Below are positions 26,733-32,837 of a DNA stretch of 64,000 nt, piece by piece. Under the pieces are notes generated by a model, which worked only from the letters and a program-made list of their open reading frames with translations, was not told the DNA's origin and did not search any database. The position numbers and the translations under genes are program-made. The stretch is from positions 1-64,000 of the forward strand of contig CACYWQ010000006.1 of assembly GCA_902778165.1 (NCBI GenBank), written 5' to 3'. Numbering within the stretch: position 1 is the first letter of the stretch; the number at the start of each line of letters is the position of its first letter. This DNA is from an uncultured Lachnospiraceae bacterium (GTDB lineage Bacteria > Bacillota > Clostridia > Lachnospirales > Lachnospiraceae).

Positions 26733-27723
26733 ACTCATTAAGTGAAGGCAATACTTTTTGCTCAATAAATTCAACTCTGTCAAAGATTCTCGGCTTAAAT
26801 GTACCTGTCATTCCAACCGATACATTTTCCTCTTTGTTTACATAGATAATATTTCCGCTGTCACCAATTGCCGCATATACATCTTTATCATCGTAAGGCT
26901 TATACCATAAGTATCCATAGTTCATGAAGCCAAAGCGCTCACCAAGCTTAATATGCGGTGTCAGCATGTCTTTTATATATTCTTCTGAGATAATTCTTTT
27001 CCCATTATATAGACCACTGCCTAAAACCATCGCCCCTATCACAGCCATGTCTCTTGCCGACATGCATAATCCCCAGCCTGCGGTGACACCGCCCTGTGGG
27101 TCAGCGTACCACTCATATTTTCTGGGTTTCTTATTCATAAAGAAATCAAATTGATCCTCTTTAGAACTGTCTCCGTGAGGTATTCGCTTGGGAAGCTCAA
27201 GTGGTTCAAACAGATTATTGTTAGCAAAATCAATGCATTTTTTACCCGTTACTCTCTCGATAATCCCCGCAAGAATCTGAATGCCAAGTGTTGCGTACCT
27301 GAATTCTCCGGTAATTCCGTTCCGGCCACCAAGATAATCAAGGATTGCAAGCGCAAAGTCCGGGGAAGTACATACCTTCTTCCATGGCTCTGACTTACCC
27401 TTATACGGGGCTGTCATTGTGAGCATATGCCTTATTGTAACTTCATAGATAGTTTTCTCGCCACGTTTTACAGAATAATCAGGAAAAAAATCCATCACCT
27501 TTTGATCCAGGTTTTTGATATATCCCCTGTCCAAAGCAACCCCTGCCAGTAATGCCATAATACCTTTCGTCACGGAATTGACATTCATCGCATCTAGAGT
27601 CTTGAACCCATGCCAACAATCATCAAGTGCCACCTCATTGTCTTTAATGACATAAATCTGACATATATTGCTTTCATTCCCGGTGTTCTCAGAAATGTGC
27701 CTGTGTAGTTGTTCCATATTCAT
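26731..27723 (-). CDS. Serine hydrolase, class C beta-lactamase family
   Basis: A 330-residue beta-lactamase-fold protein with the SxxK active-site motif in NVNSVTKGIMALLAG (about residue 50), YAT in the YxN position (FRYATLGIQ) and the expected helical insert. No signal peptide is visible, so it should be cytoplasmic; such proteins are usually esterases or peptidases rather than antibiotic-resistance enzymes. ATG 27723 has GGAGG nine bases upstream on the minus strand. It is the first of a possible two-gene unit with the RhuM-Fic gene 43 bases downstream. Confidence 0.88.
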   Translation of the reverse strand: MNMEQLHRHISENTGNESNICQIYVIKDNEVALDDCWHGFKTLDAMNVNSVTKGIMALLAGVALDRGYIKNLDQKVMDFFPDYSVKRGEKTIYEVTIRHMLTMTAPYKGKSEPWKKVCTSPDFALAILDYLGGRNGITGEFRYATLGIQILAGIIERVTGKKCIDFANNNLFEPLELPKRIPHGDSSKEDQFDFFMNKKPRKYEWYADPQGGVTAGWGLCMSARDMAVIGAMVLGSGLYNGKRIISEEYIKDMLTPHIKLGERFGFMNYGYLWYKPYDDKDVYAAIGDSGNIIYVNKEENVSVGMTGTFKPRIFDRVEFIEQKVLPSLNE

Positions 27724-27851
27724 AGCCAAAAGCCTCCTCTTAGGAAAGATTCGGACGTCCTAAGAAAAGGCTAATCGAATTAAAAATCTTTTTCAAGAAT
27801 AATCTTAAAAAAATGTAGTCAAAGATATTGCACCCTTTTTTCAACACATTA

Positions 27852-28346
27852 TTATCTCTTGACGGCAAAATTCATAATCCCGTTGATGGTATGAATCACA
27901 AAAAATGGAACCGCCGTTCCTGCCAACAGGTAATTTCTCTGCCAAAGTCCTAAAAACAAATAGTACAACGGAACAACGGCAAACTGAGTGATTATGATCA
28001 GCCATCCATACTGGTAACCCATATAGTACAGTATCCATCCAATAAAGTTGATCAGGATCATCAGAATCATAAGAAAAAGGAATATCTTTTCTTTTGTTGT
28101 TTCTTTCGGAATAAGTTTAACATCATCCCTTACAATCAACATCAGCAGAATCATAGACAAAATACCAAATATTCCCTGTACTGTCCCAATCCATTTGATC
28201 TCATTCGACATATTCATGATTGGATTTGATGCAGGTTTTATCAATGGCATAACGATATATGGAATCTCTTGTATCACAAATGCTGCTATACCTATAAACG
28301 ATATTCCCAAGTAATAGTTCTTGAACAAATGTAAAAACTTTATCAT
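27852..28346 (-). CDS. Hypothetical five-helix membrane protein
   Basis: A 164-residue protein with about five hydrophobic segments (about residues 12-35, 52-72, 87-107, 112-135, 138-158) and short polar loops; no signal peptide or recognisable catalytic motif. I do not recognise the family. It lies in the minus-strand accessory block with 128 bases to the serine hydrolase and 113 bases to the monooxygenase-like gene. Confidence 0.7.
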   Translation of the reverse strand: MIKFLHLFKNYYLGISFIGIAAFVIQEIPYIVMPLIKPASNPIMNMSNEIKWIGTVQGIFGILSMILLMLIVRDDVKLIPKETTKEKIFLFLMILMILINFIGWILYYMGYQYGWLIIITQFAVVPLYYLFLGLWQRNYLLAGTAVPFFVIHTINGIMNFAVKR

Positions 28347-28373
28347 ATTACCCGTCCTCGTTAAAACTGAAAT

Positions 28374-28474
28374 TTATCCGCAATATGCCACTCCATCTAC
28401 CTGGAACAAGAGTCCGTCAGGTCCACCGACATGGGCAAATTCTGTCTGTATAGACTTAATTATTTCCTTAAGTA
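28374..28474 (-). pseudogene. Possible C-terminal remnant of an unidentified protein
   Basis: Between two minus-strand genes a stretch of about 33 codons is open on the minus strand and reads like the end of a protein (EFAHVGGPDGLLFQVDG), ending in TAA at 28374-28376. It has no start codon and lies directly after the frame of the monooxygenase-like gene. I cannot name the parent family. Confidence 0.25.
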
Positions 28475-28780
28475 CTTATCATCCGATTCATATTCTTCGC
28501 TAACAAATCGTTCCACTGTCATGTGAAGATCATACTTATCGCGAAGCTTGGCAAGTTGCTTCATCATCGGTGATGCATGATGTACATCTATAGCCTCCTG
28601 ATCTGACCACGAATCAATGAGCAATACAGTCTCGGGGTCATTGAGAGGTTGAAAGTATTCATACCGCAGATTTCCTTCTTCTGCTCGAATAGCATCAGCG
28701 ATACCTGATGATTCCATTTCATCAGCAAACGCACGTGCATTTCCATTAATTCCCTTATAGTACAGATTTACTGTTATCAT
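28460..28780 (-). CDS. Antibiotic biosynthesis monooxygenase (ABM) domain protein
   Basis: A 106-residue ferredoxin-like alpha/beta protein of the ABM/YgiN group, which acts as a cofactor-free quinol or polyketide monooxygenase, or binds small aromatics. The pattern is typical: an N-terminal strand (MITVNLYYKG), NLRYEYFQPLNDPETVLLIDSW in the middle and HHASPMMKQL. The start has AAGGAG on the minus strand. Remains of a possible transposase lie immediately upstream and overlap its ribosome site. Confidence 0.85.
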   Translation of the reverse strand: MITVNLYYKGINGNARAFADEMESSGIADAIRAEEGNLRYEYFQPLNDPETVLLIDSWSDQEAIDVHHASPMMKQLAKLRDKYDLHMTVERFVSEEYESDDKYLRK

Positions 28781-28802
28781 AAAAATCTCCTTATATCCGT
28801 TT

Positions 28803-28904
28803 TAATCTACCGAGTATCTCGGCCGCCTGTTGCTGGGTCAGTTTTTTTCTGTTCTCAATTCTTTAATCGTGCTCGCATTGCGCCTCAGATATAACTATGA
28901 TGCA
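28803..28904 (-). pseudogene. Possible remnant of a transposase N-terminal HTH (ISNCY-like)
   Basis: On the minus strand a 34-codon stretch with one internal stop encodes KKLTQQQAAEILG, close to the helix-turn-helix of ISNCY-type transposases (typically LTQKEAAEILGLS). Nothing else of the element survives. The region 28781-29184 otherwise holds the palindrome at 28921-28957 and the tRNA-Leu promoter; I see no intact gene. Confidence 0.4.
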
Positions 28905-28920
28905 ATATTTGCACTTAATT

Positions 28921-28957
28921 ATCAATAGGAAGTGCAAATATTGCACTTCCTATTGAT
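28921..28957. repeat. 37-base near-perfect palindrome
   Basis: Arms of 17 bases (28921-28937 / 28941-28957) with a three-base centre. A further inverted copy of its inner part, TGCAATATTTGCACTT, lies at about 28900-28915. It may be joined ends of a lost insertion element, a terminator or an operator. Confidence 0.7.
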
Positions 28958-29130
28958 CTTTCGTGAATCGTAGTTTTTGGGTAGTAAGAAAATGTTTATC
29001 GGGCAAGATATGCCGCACTATGCAGCGGTTCTGCGCTTATATGCAAGACCCTCACTGCGTGACTCCGTGTCATGGAATCTGTGATAAGCCTGTAGGGGTG
29101 AATGCAATAAGCCCTTACGGGTGAAATCAA

Positions 29131-29159
29131 TTGACACGGAGAGTATCAATATATATAAT
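29131..29159 (+). promoter_or_regulatory. Consensus promoter of tRNA-Leu
   Basis: TTGACA (29131-29136) and TATAAT (29154-29159), both perfect, 17 bases apart. The -35 region lies in the right arm of a 10-bp inverted repeat with CTCCGTGTCA at 29063-29072. Confidence 0.9.
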
Positions 29160-29184
29160 ACAACTTGCGCGATAAGCGCAATGA

Positions 29185-29264
29185 GCGGATATGGCGGAAT
29201 TGGCAGACGCGCCAGATTTAGGTTCTGGTGGGAGACCGTGCAGGTTCAAGTCCTGTTATCCGCA
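29185..29264 (+). tRNA. tRNA-Leu (anticodon TAG)
   Basis: 80 bases with acceptor GCGGATA/TATCCGC, a long variable arm and loop TTTAGGT giving anticodon TAG. CCA is not encoded. Its T-arm and 3' end are duplicated downstream (29379-29398), and its last bases take part in the extended terminator hairpin, indicating past use as an integration site. Confidence 0.93.
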
Positions 29265-29310
29265 TAGCAAGAAGGCAGCCAACCGGCTGCCTTTTTGCTA
29301 TGCGGATAAC
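29255..29310 (+). terminator. Extended terminator hairpin that includes the tRNA-Leu 3' end
   Basis: 26-base arms (29255-29280 / 29285-29310) with a single G-U position and AACC loop. The core GGCAGCC/GGCTGCC plus T5 is an ordinary terminator, but the arms continue into the tRNA: TATGCGGATAAC after the T-run is the inverted copy of the tRNA 3' end. Confidence 0.8.
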
Positions 29311-29330
29311 AAAGTGACTTGGAGCTGATT

Positions 29331-29460
29331 GACAAAGGCGACGAAGGAGCCTTTGTAGGGTTGGCGCCTACGCCAACCTGGTTCAAGTCCTGTAATCCTG
29401 ACTTAAACCTGATGACAAAGGCACCGCAGGAGCCTTTGTAGGGTTGGCGTAAACGCCAAC
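29331..29460 (+). repeat. Two 47-base twin-hairpin units at 83-base period
   Basis: Units 29331-29377 and 29414-29460 each hold hairpin 1 (ACAAAGGC / GCCTTTGT) and hairpin 2 (GTTGGCG / CGCCAAC). Stems are identical, loops differ. The 36 bases between them include a copy of the tRNA-Leu T-arm. Confidence 0.8.
29379..29398 (+). other. Copy of the tRNA-Leu T-arm/3' end, candidate attachment-site scar
   Basis: TGGTTCAAGTCCTGTAATCC repeats the tRNA-Leu segment GGTTCAAGTCCTGTTATCC (29243-29261) with one change, in the same orientation. Duplication of a tRNA 3' end is the usual trace of integrase-mediated insertion. Confidence 0.55.
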
Positions 29461-29556
29461 ACATATGTATATGACGGTTCACTTGTTATGGGTAACCTCA
29501 TGAATGCTGCAGAGAGCTTGGGTGTAGGAAGCATATGGATTCACAGAGCCAAGGAA
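29461..29556 (+). pseudogene. Nitroreductase family remnant
   Basis: About 32 codons reading TYVYDGSLVMGNLMNAAESL then GVGSIWIHRAKE, matching the C-terminal half of nitroreductases (family form: GNMMLAAHSLGLGSCWIHRAKE). Both ends are missing; it begins at the last base of a hairpin unit and loses homology at about 29556. Confidence 0.7.
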
Positions 29557-29681
29557 GATTACCGGATGCTAAACTTAGTGTTTCGCAAATACTGTATTTC
29601 TAGTAGAATGATTATGTTGTGGCAACAGCGGATCTAAGAAGATCGCTGGGCATAAGGCATATGGTAGCGGAGGGGAAGAAG

Positions 29682-30362
29682 ATGGCATCATGGATGGTGC
29701 ATTTAAGAATAGCGGAGAAGCTGCTGGATCAAATCCAGGGGCTTGATAAGACGGCTTTTGTCATGGGCAATATCGCGCCCGACAGTGGAGTTCCGAATGA
29801 GGACTGGTCTGCATTTTATCCGCCCAAGGCGATCTCGCACTTTAAGACAAAGCCTGAGGATGAGACATATTTTGATATAGAGAAGTTCTGCGCGCAGTAT
29901 TTCAGTGAGGAGAAGATTAAGACATATTCGACTAAGGAATATTCATTCTTCTTGGGCTACTATGTGCATCTTCTTTCGGATGTGGAATGGACGAACAATA
30001 TATATAAGGCGCTTTTGGCAACGTATCCCGATGAAGCTGTGAAGGATAAATATAAGCTTGTGTGGGATGCCAAAGGTGACTGGTATGATCTGGATTTCCT
30101 GTATCTGGCGGAACATCCGGATTTCAGAGCCTTTAATATATATGAGAATGCTGTCGGATACGACAATGAATTCATGGATATGTTTGCCAAAGATGCATTC
30201 GAGAATCGCAGGCAGTATATATGCGGATTCTACAGGAGCGATAATCACGGGGATCTTCACAGAGAATATACTTACTTAACACCCGGACAGGCAGAGCAGT
30301 TTGTTGACGAAACGGTTGATAAGATAATGGAGAAACTTGCCGGAAATAAGGAAGAACAGTGA
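29682..30362 (+). CDS. Zinc-dependent phospholipase C family protein
   Basis: A 226-residue protein of the zinc-dependent phospholipase C/S1-P1 nuclease-like group (PF00882 pattern). Histidines and aspartates that would bind metals are seen in WMVHLRIAEKLL (near the N terminus), FVMGNIAPDSG and YYVHLLSDVEWT. There is no signal peptide, so a cytoplasmic role is likely; the substrate is unknown. ATG 29682 follows GGAGGGGAAGA; starts further upstream would run into the remnant region. Confidence 0.83.
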   Translation: MASWMVHLRIAEKLLDQIQGLDKTAFVMGNIAPDSGVPNEDWSAFYPPKAISHFKTKPEDETYFDIEKFCAQYFSEEKIKTYSTKEYSFFLGYYVHLLSDVEWTNNIYKALLATYPDEAVKDKYKLVWDAKGDWYDLDFLYLAEHPDFRAFNIYENAVGYDNEFMDMFAKDAFENRRQYICGFYRSDNHGDLHREYTYLTPGQAEQFVDETVDKIMEKLAGNKEEQ

Positions 30363-30377
30363 TGTCCGGATGGTTCG

Positions 30378-30386
30378 TGATATAAT
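30378..30386 (+). promoter_or_regulatory. Extended -10 promoter before the HD hydrolase gene
   Basis: TGATATAAT (TG-N-TATAAT) at 30378-30386, 25 bases before the start at 30412. No good -35 is present. Confidence 0.4.
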
Positions 30387-30411
30387 GGGCGAAACGGAGG
30401 TAAAGGGTAGA

Positions 30412-31008
30412 ATGATAACAAGAGCAGATGCGTGGGCATTGTTGAAGAAATATAATAAGGATCCTTTTCATTTACAGCATGCAATCACTGTGGAAGCTGT
30501 TATGAAGTGGTATGCGAAGGAGCTGGGGTATGCCGATGATCAGGAGCACTGGGGCATTGTCGGATTACTTCATGATATTGATTTTGAACTGTATCCGGAT
30601 GAGCATTGTCTGAAGGCGCCGGAATTGCTTAAGGATGGCGGAGTTGAGGATGACATTATCCATTCTGTTTGTTCGCATGGATATGGAATTACGGTGCCCT
30701 GTGGCGCGACCATAGATGTTGAGCCTGTGCATGAGATGGAGAAGGTGCTGTTTGCAGCAGATGAACTGACAGGCCTTATATGGGCGGCTGCGCTTATGCG
30801 TCCTTCAAAGAGCACTAAGGATATGGAACTTAAATCTCTGAAGAAAAAATACAAGAGCAAGGGTTTTGCTGCAGGATGCTCAAGAGAGGTGATAGAGCGC
30901 GGTGCGGATCAGCTTGGTTGGGAGTTGGATAAATTATTAGAGATGACTCTTAAGGCCATGGCAGATTGCGAAGATGAGATCGAAGCATTGAAGGCAGCAG
31001 AGATATAG
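30412..31008 (+). CDS. HD domain phosphohydrolase
   Basis: A 198-residue HD-superfamily protein. Metal ligands are seen as H in FHLQHAITVEAVM, the HD pair in GLLHDIDFELYPDEH, H in SVCSHGYG and D in FAADELTGLI. This resembles the HDIG-type hydrolases often annotated next to tRNA-modifying enzymes in clostridia. ATG 30412 is preceded by GGAGG. It ends 10 bases before the rhodanese-TtcA-like gene, so the two are probably co-transcribed. Substrate unknown. Confidence 0.85.
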   Translation: MITRADAWALLKKYNKDPFHLQHAITVEAVMKWYAKELGYADDQEHWGIVGLLHDIDFELYPDEHCLKAPELLKDGGVEDDIIHSVCSHGYGITVPCGATIDVEPVHEMEKVLFAADELTGLIWAAALMRPSKSTKDMELKSLKKKYKSKGFAAGCSREVIERGADQLGWELDKLLEMTLKAMADCEDEIEALKAAEI

Positions 31009-31018
31009 GAAGCAATTG

Positions 31019-32161
31019 ATGAAAGAGATAACATATGATGAGTTGCGTTCGCTCCCTGAGGGTTCGTATGTGCTCATAGATATAAGAGATGAGGGACTGA
31101 CTTCTTACGGAATGATTCCGGGAGCGGTCAATATCTATATAGATGAGCTTGAAGGCAACGAGAAGTTGGCCGGGATAGCAGAAGATAAGAAGCTTGTCTT
31201 CTACTGTGAGATAGGACGCAGATCGCGAGAGATCGATGATACTGTCCCTTGCCTTGAGGGAAGAGACTGCTACAGTCTGGCTGAAGGATATGTCGGTTAT
31301 GTGCGAGCCGGCATGAACAGTAACAGCGACAGGGAAGAGAAGCAGAAGAAGGCGGAAGAGAGCATACAGAAGAAATTCCATAAGCAGCTTTTCTCACCTT
31401 TTGCCAAGGCATGTAAGACATACAGACTTATTGAAGAAGGGGATCATATCGCCGTGTGCATATCAGGCGGCAAGGATTCCATGCTGATGGCGAAGCTGTT
31501 CCAGGAGATCAAAAGACACAGACAGGTTGATTTTGACCTGACTTTTCTTGTGATGGATCCGGGATACAATAAAGCTAATCGCGAACTTATTGAGAGCAAT
31601 GCTAAAGCGCTCGGGATACCGATCACGATATTTGAGAGTACGATATTCGATACCGTCGATACAGTAGATAAGAATCCGTGTTATCTGTGTGCGAGAATGA
31701 GACGCGGATATCTGTACAGCAGGGCGAAGGAACTGGGATGTAACAAGATTGCGCTCGGACATCATTATGACGACGTGATAGAGACGATCCTTATGGGAAT
31801 GTTACACGGTGCTCAGATACAGACCATGATGCCTAAGCTTCACAGCACCAACTTCGAAGGGATGGAACTTATAAGACCCTTGTATCTTGTACGGGAAGCC
31901 GATATATGTGCATGGCGTGATTATAACGATCTGCATTTCCTTCAGTGCGCATGTCACTTCACGGACACATGTACCACATGTCATGAAGACGGAACTACAT
32001 CGTCAAAGCGCTTAGAGACCAAGAAACTGATAGCGGAACTTAAGAAGACCAACCCTTATATCGAGTCGAATATATTCAGAAGTGTTGAGAATGTTAATGT
32101 TGACACGGTTATAGAGTATAAGAAGGACGGGGTTCGACATAATTTTATGGATGAGTATTGA
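31019..32161 (+). CDS. Rhodanese domain fused to TtcA-like PP-loop ATPase
   Basis: A 380-residue fusion. Residues 1-100 form a rhodanese domain (YVLIDIRDEG, IPGAVNIY, YCEIGRRSREID with the catalytic cysteine). From about residue 125 a TtcA/TilS-type PP-loop ATPase follows: VCISGGKDSMLMAKL binds ATP, PCYLCARMRRGYLY has the paired cysteines expected for an iron-sulfur cluster, and GHHYDDVIET is typical of the family. TtcA makes 2-thiocytidine in tRNA; here sulfur could be handed over by the fused rhodanese. A Cys-rich stretch near residue 305 (CACHFTDTCTTC) may bind a second metal. The exact tRNA target is not known. ATG 31019 is chosen over TTG 31016. Confidence 0.87.
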   Translation: MKEITYDELRSLPEGSYVLIDIRDEGLTSYGMIPGAVNIYIDELEGNEKLAGIAEDKKLVFYCEIGRRSREIDDTVPCLEGRDCYSLAEGYVGYVRAGMNSNSDREEKQKKAEESIQKKFHKQLFSPFAKACKTYRLIEEGDHIAVCISGGKDSMLMAKLFQEIKRHRQVDFDLTFLVMDPGYNKANRELIESNAKALGIPITIFESTIFDTVDTVDKNPCYLCARMRRGYLYSRAKELGCNKIALGHHYDDVIETILMGMLHGAQIQTMMPKLHSTNFEGMELIRPLYLVREADICAWRDYNDLHFLQCACHFTDTCTTCHEDGTTSSKRLETKKLIAELKKTNPYIESNIFRSVENVNVDTVIEYKKDGVRHNFMDEY

Positions 32162-32234
32162 TGACGCGGCGGAGAGGCTAGTTAGCCAAGGAAGTCTGTC
32201 GCCAGGTGCGGTTGATCGCGCGCTGTGGCGCGGT

Positions 32235-32322
32235 GGATAGGCCGGATAGGTCGGATAGGCCGGAGAGGCCGGATAGGCCGGATAGACCGAATAGACCGGA
32301 TGGGTCGGATAGGTCGGATGGA
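32235..32322 (+). repeat. Tandem 9-bp repeat, about nine units
   Basis: Nine units of consensus GGATAGGCC (variants GGTC, GACC, GAGAG, GATGG) from 32235 to 32315 plus a partial. It lies between the TtcA-like stop and repeat locus B. Reading on the minus strand gives a periodic Arg-Pro-Ile stretch without a credible start, so I treat it as non-coding. The 676-base gap 32162-32837 otherwise holds the 218-bp element and the 52-bp duplication below; no gene is seen. Confidence 0.85.
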
Positions 32323-32539
32323 GTTATGTAAACTCAAATAAGTGATAGAATCTGAGAGGATTACGGAAGTAAATGCGATTTTGAACATTACTTCCGTAAT
32401 TTTTTTTGTGAATTAGGCGATGAGAATCCGATAAAGACACGCAATGCGACATTAAGTCAGGCAGAAAGGTTGACATAACAGAAAATGCGCTTCAAATTTA
32501 CGGAAGTAATCGAGAAAAATGAGAATAGTTCCGTAAATT
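32322..32539. repeat. 218-bp composite palindrome element, copy B
   Basis: Order: AGTTATGTAAACT (32322-32334), hairpin B1 with 13-bp perfect arms (32360-32400), a conserved middle with GGTTGACATAACA, and hairpin B2 (32495-32539, AATTTACGGAA / TTCCGTAAATT). The copy at 43925-44142 has the same length and order. B1 is followed by a run of nine T and would terminate upstream transcripts. Confidence 0.85.
32360..32409 (+). terminator. Rho-independent terminator formed by hairpin B1
   Basis: Perfect 13-bp stem ATTACGGAAGTAA / TTACTTCCGTAAT followed immediately by T9. It would end the HD hydrolase-TtcA-like transcript. Confidence 0.75.
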
Positions 32540-32555
32540 GAGCGATCAAGCCTAC

Positions 32556-32657
32556 AGACAGGTGCTGAAAAGCAGGGGAGAAAGAAATAACAGGAGTGGA
32601 AGGTAGTAGACAGGCGCTGAAAAGCAGGGGGAAAGGAATAACAGGAGTGGAAGGCAG
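32556..32657 (+). repeat. Tandem duplication of about 52 bp
   Basis: AGACAGG(T/C)GCTGAAAAGC begins at 32556 and 32608; each copy continues to GGAGTGGAAGG with few changes. Meaning unknown; it has no coding signature. Confidence 0.8.
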
Positions 32658-32837
32658 GAAAAAGGCCGATGAGGATAATCAAGTCGGATTGCCAAGGTGG
32701 ATGGACACAAGATGAGCATGTGATGATCATGACGAAAGAAACGTCCCTGTGTCATGCTCATATCCTGGACTAATAATGCCTGAAGAGTCATAATATAGTA
32801 TAATGAGAATACTTATTTGGATTAGGGGAGATAGATT

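Noticed and set aside
28993..29085. 30-codon plus-strand frame upstream of tRNA-Leu
   Set aside because: No ribosome site, no recognisable protein, and it covers part of an inverted repeat.
29246..29482. Minus-strand frame over the tRNA-Leu 3' region
   Set aside because: It overlaps a tRNA and hairpins, and has no family signature.
32235..32322. CRISPR array
   Set aside because: The repeat unit is 9 bp without spacers and no cas gene is in the window.
32182..32388. Minus-strand open frame with Arg-Pro-Ile repeats
   Set aside because: It is a translation of the 9-bp tandem repeat; no ribosome site and no protein-like ends.
32470..32498. TTGACA inside the 218-bp element as a promoter
   Set aside because: At 17 bases both copies have only CAAA-type sequence, a poor -10; conservation more likely reflects the element itself.
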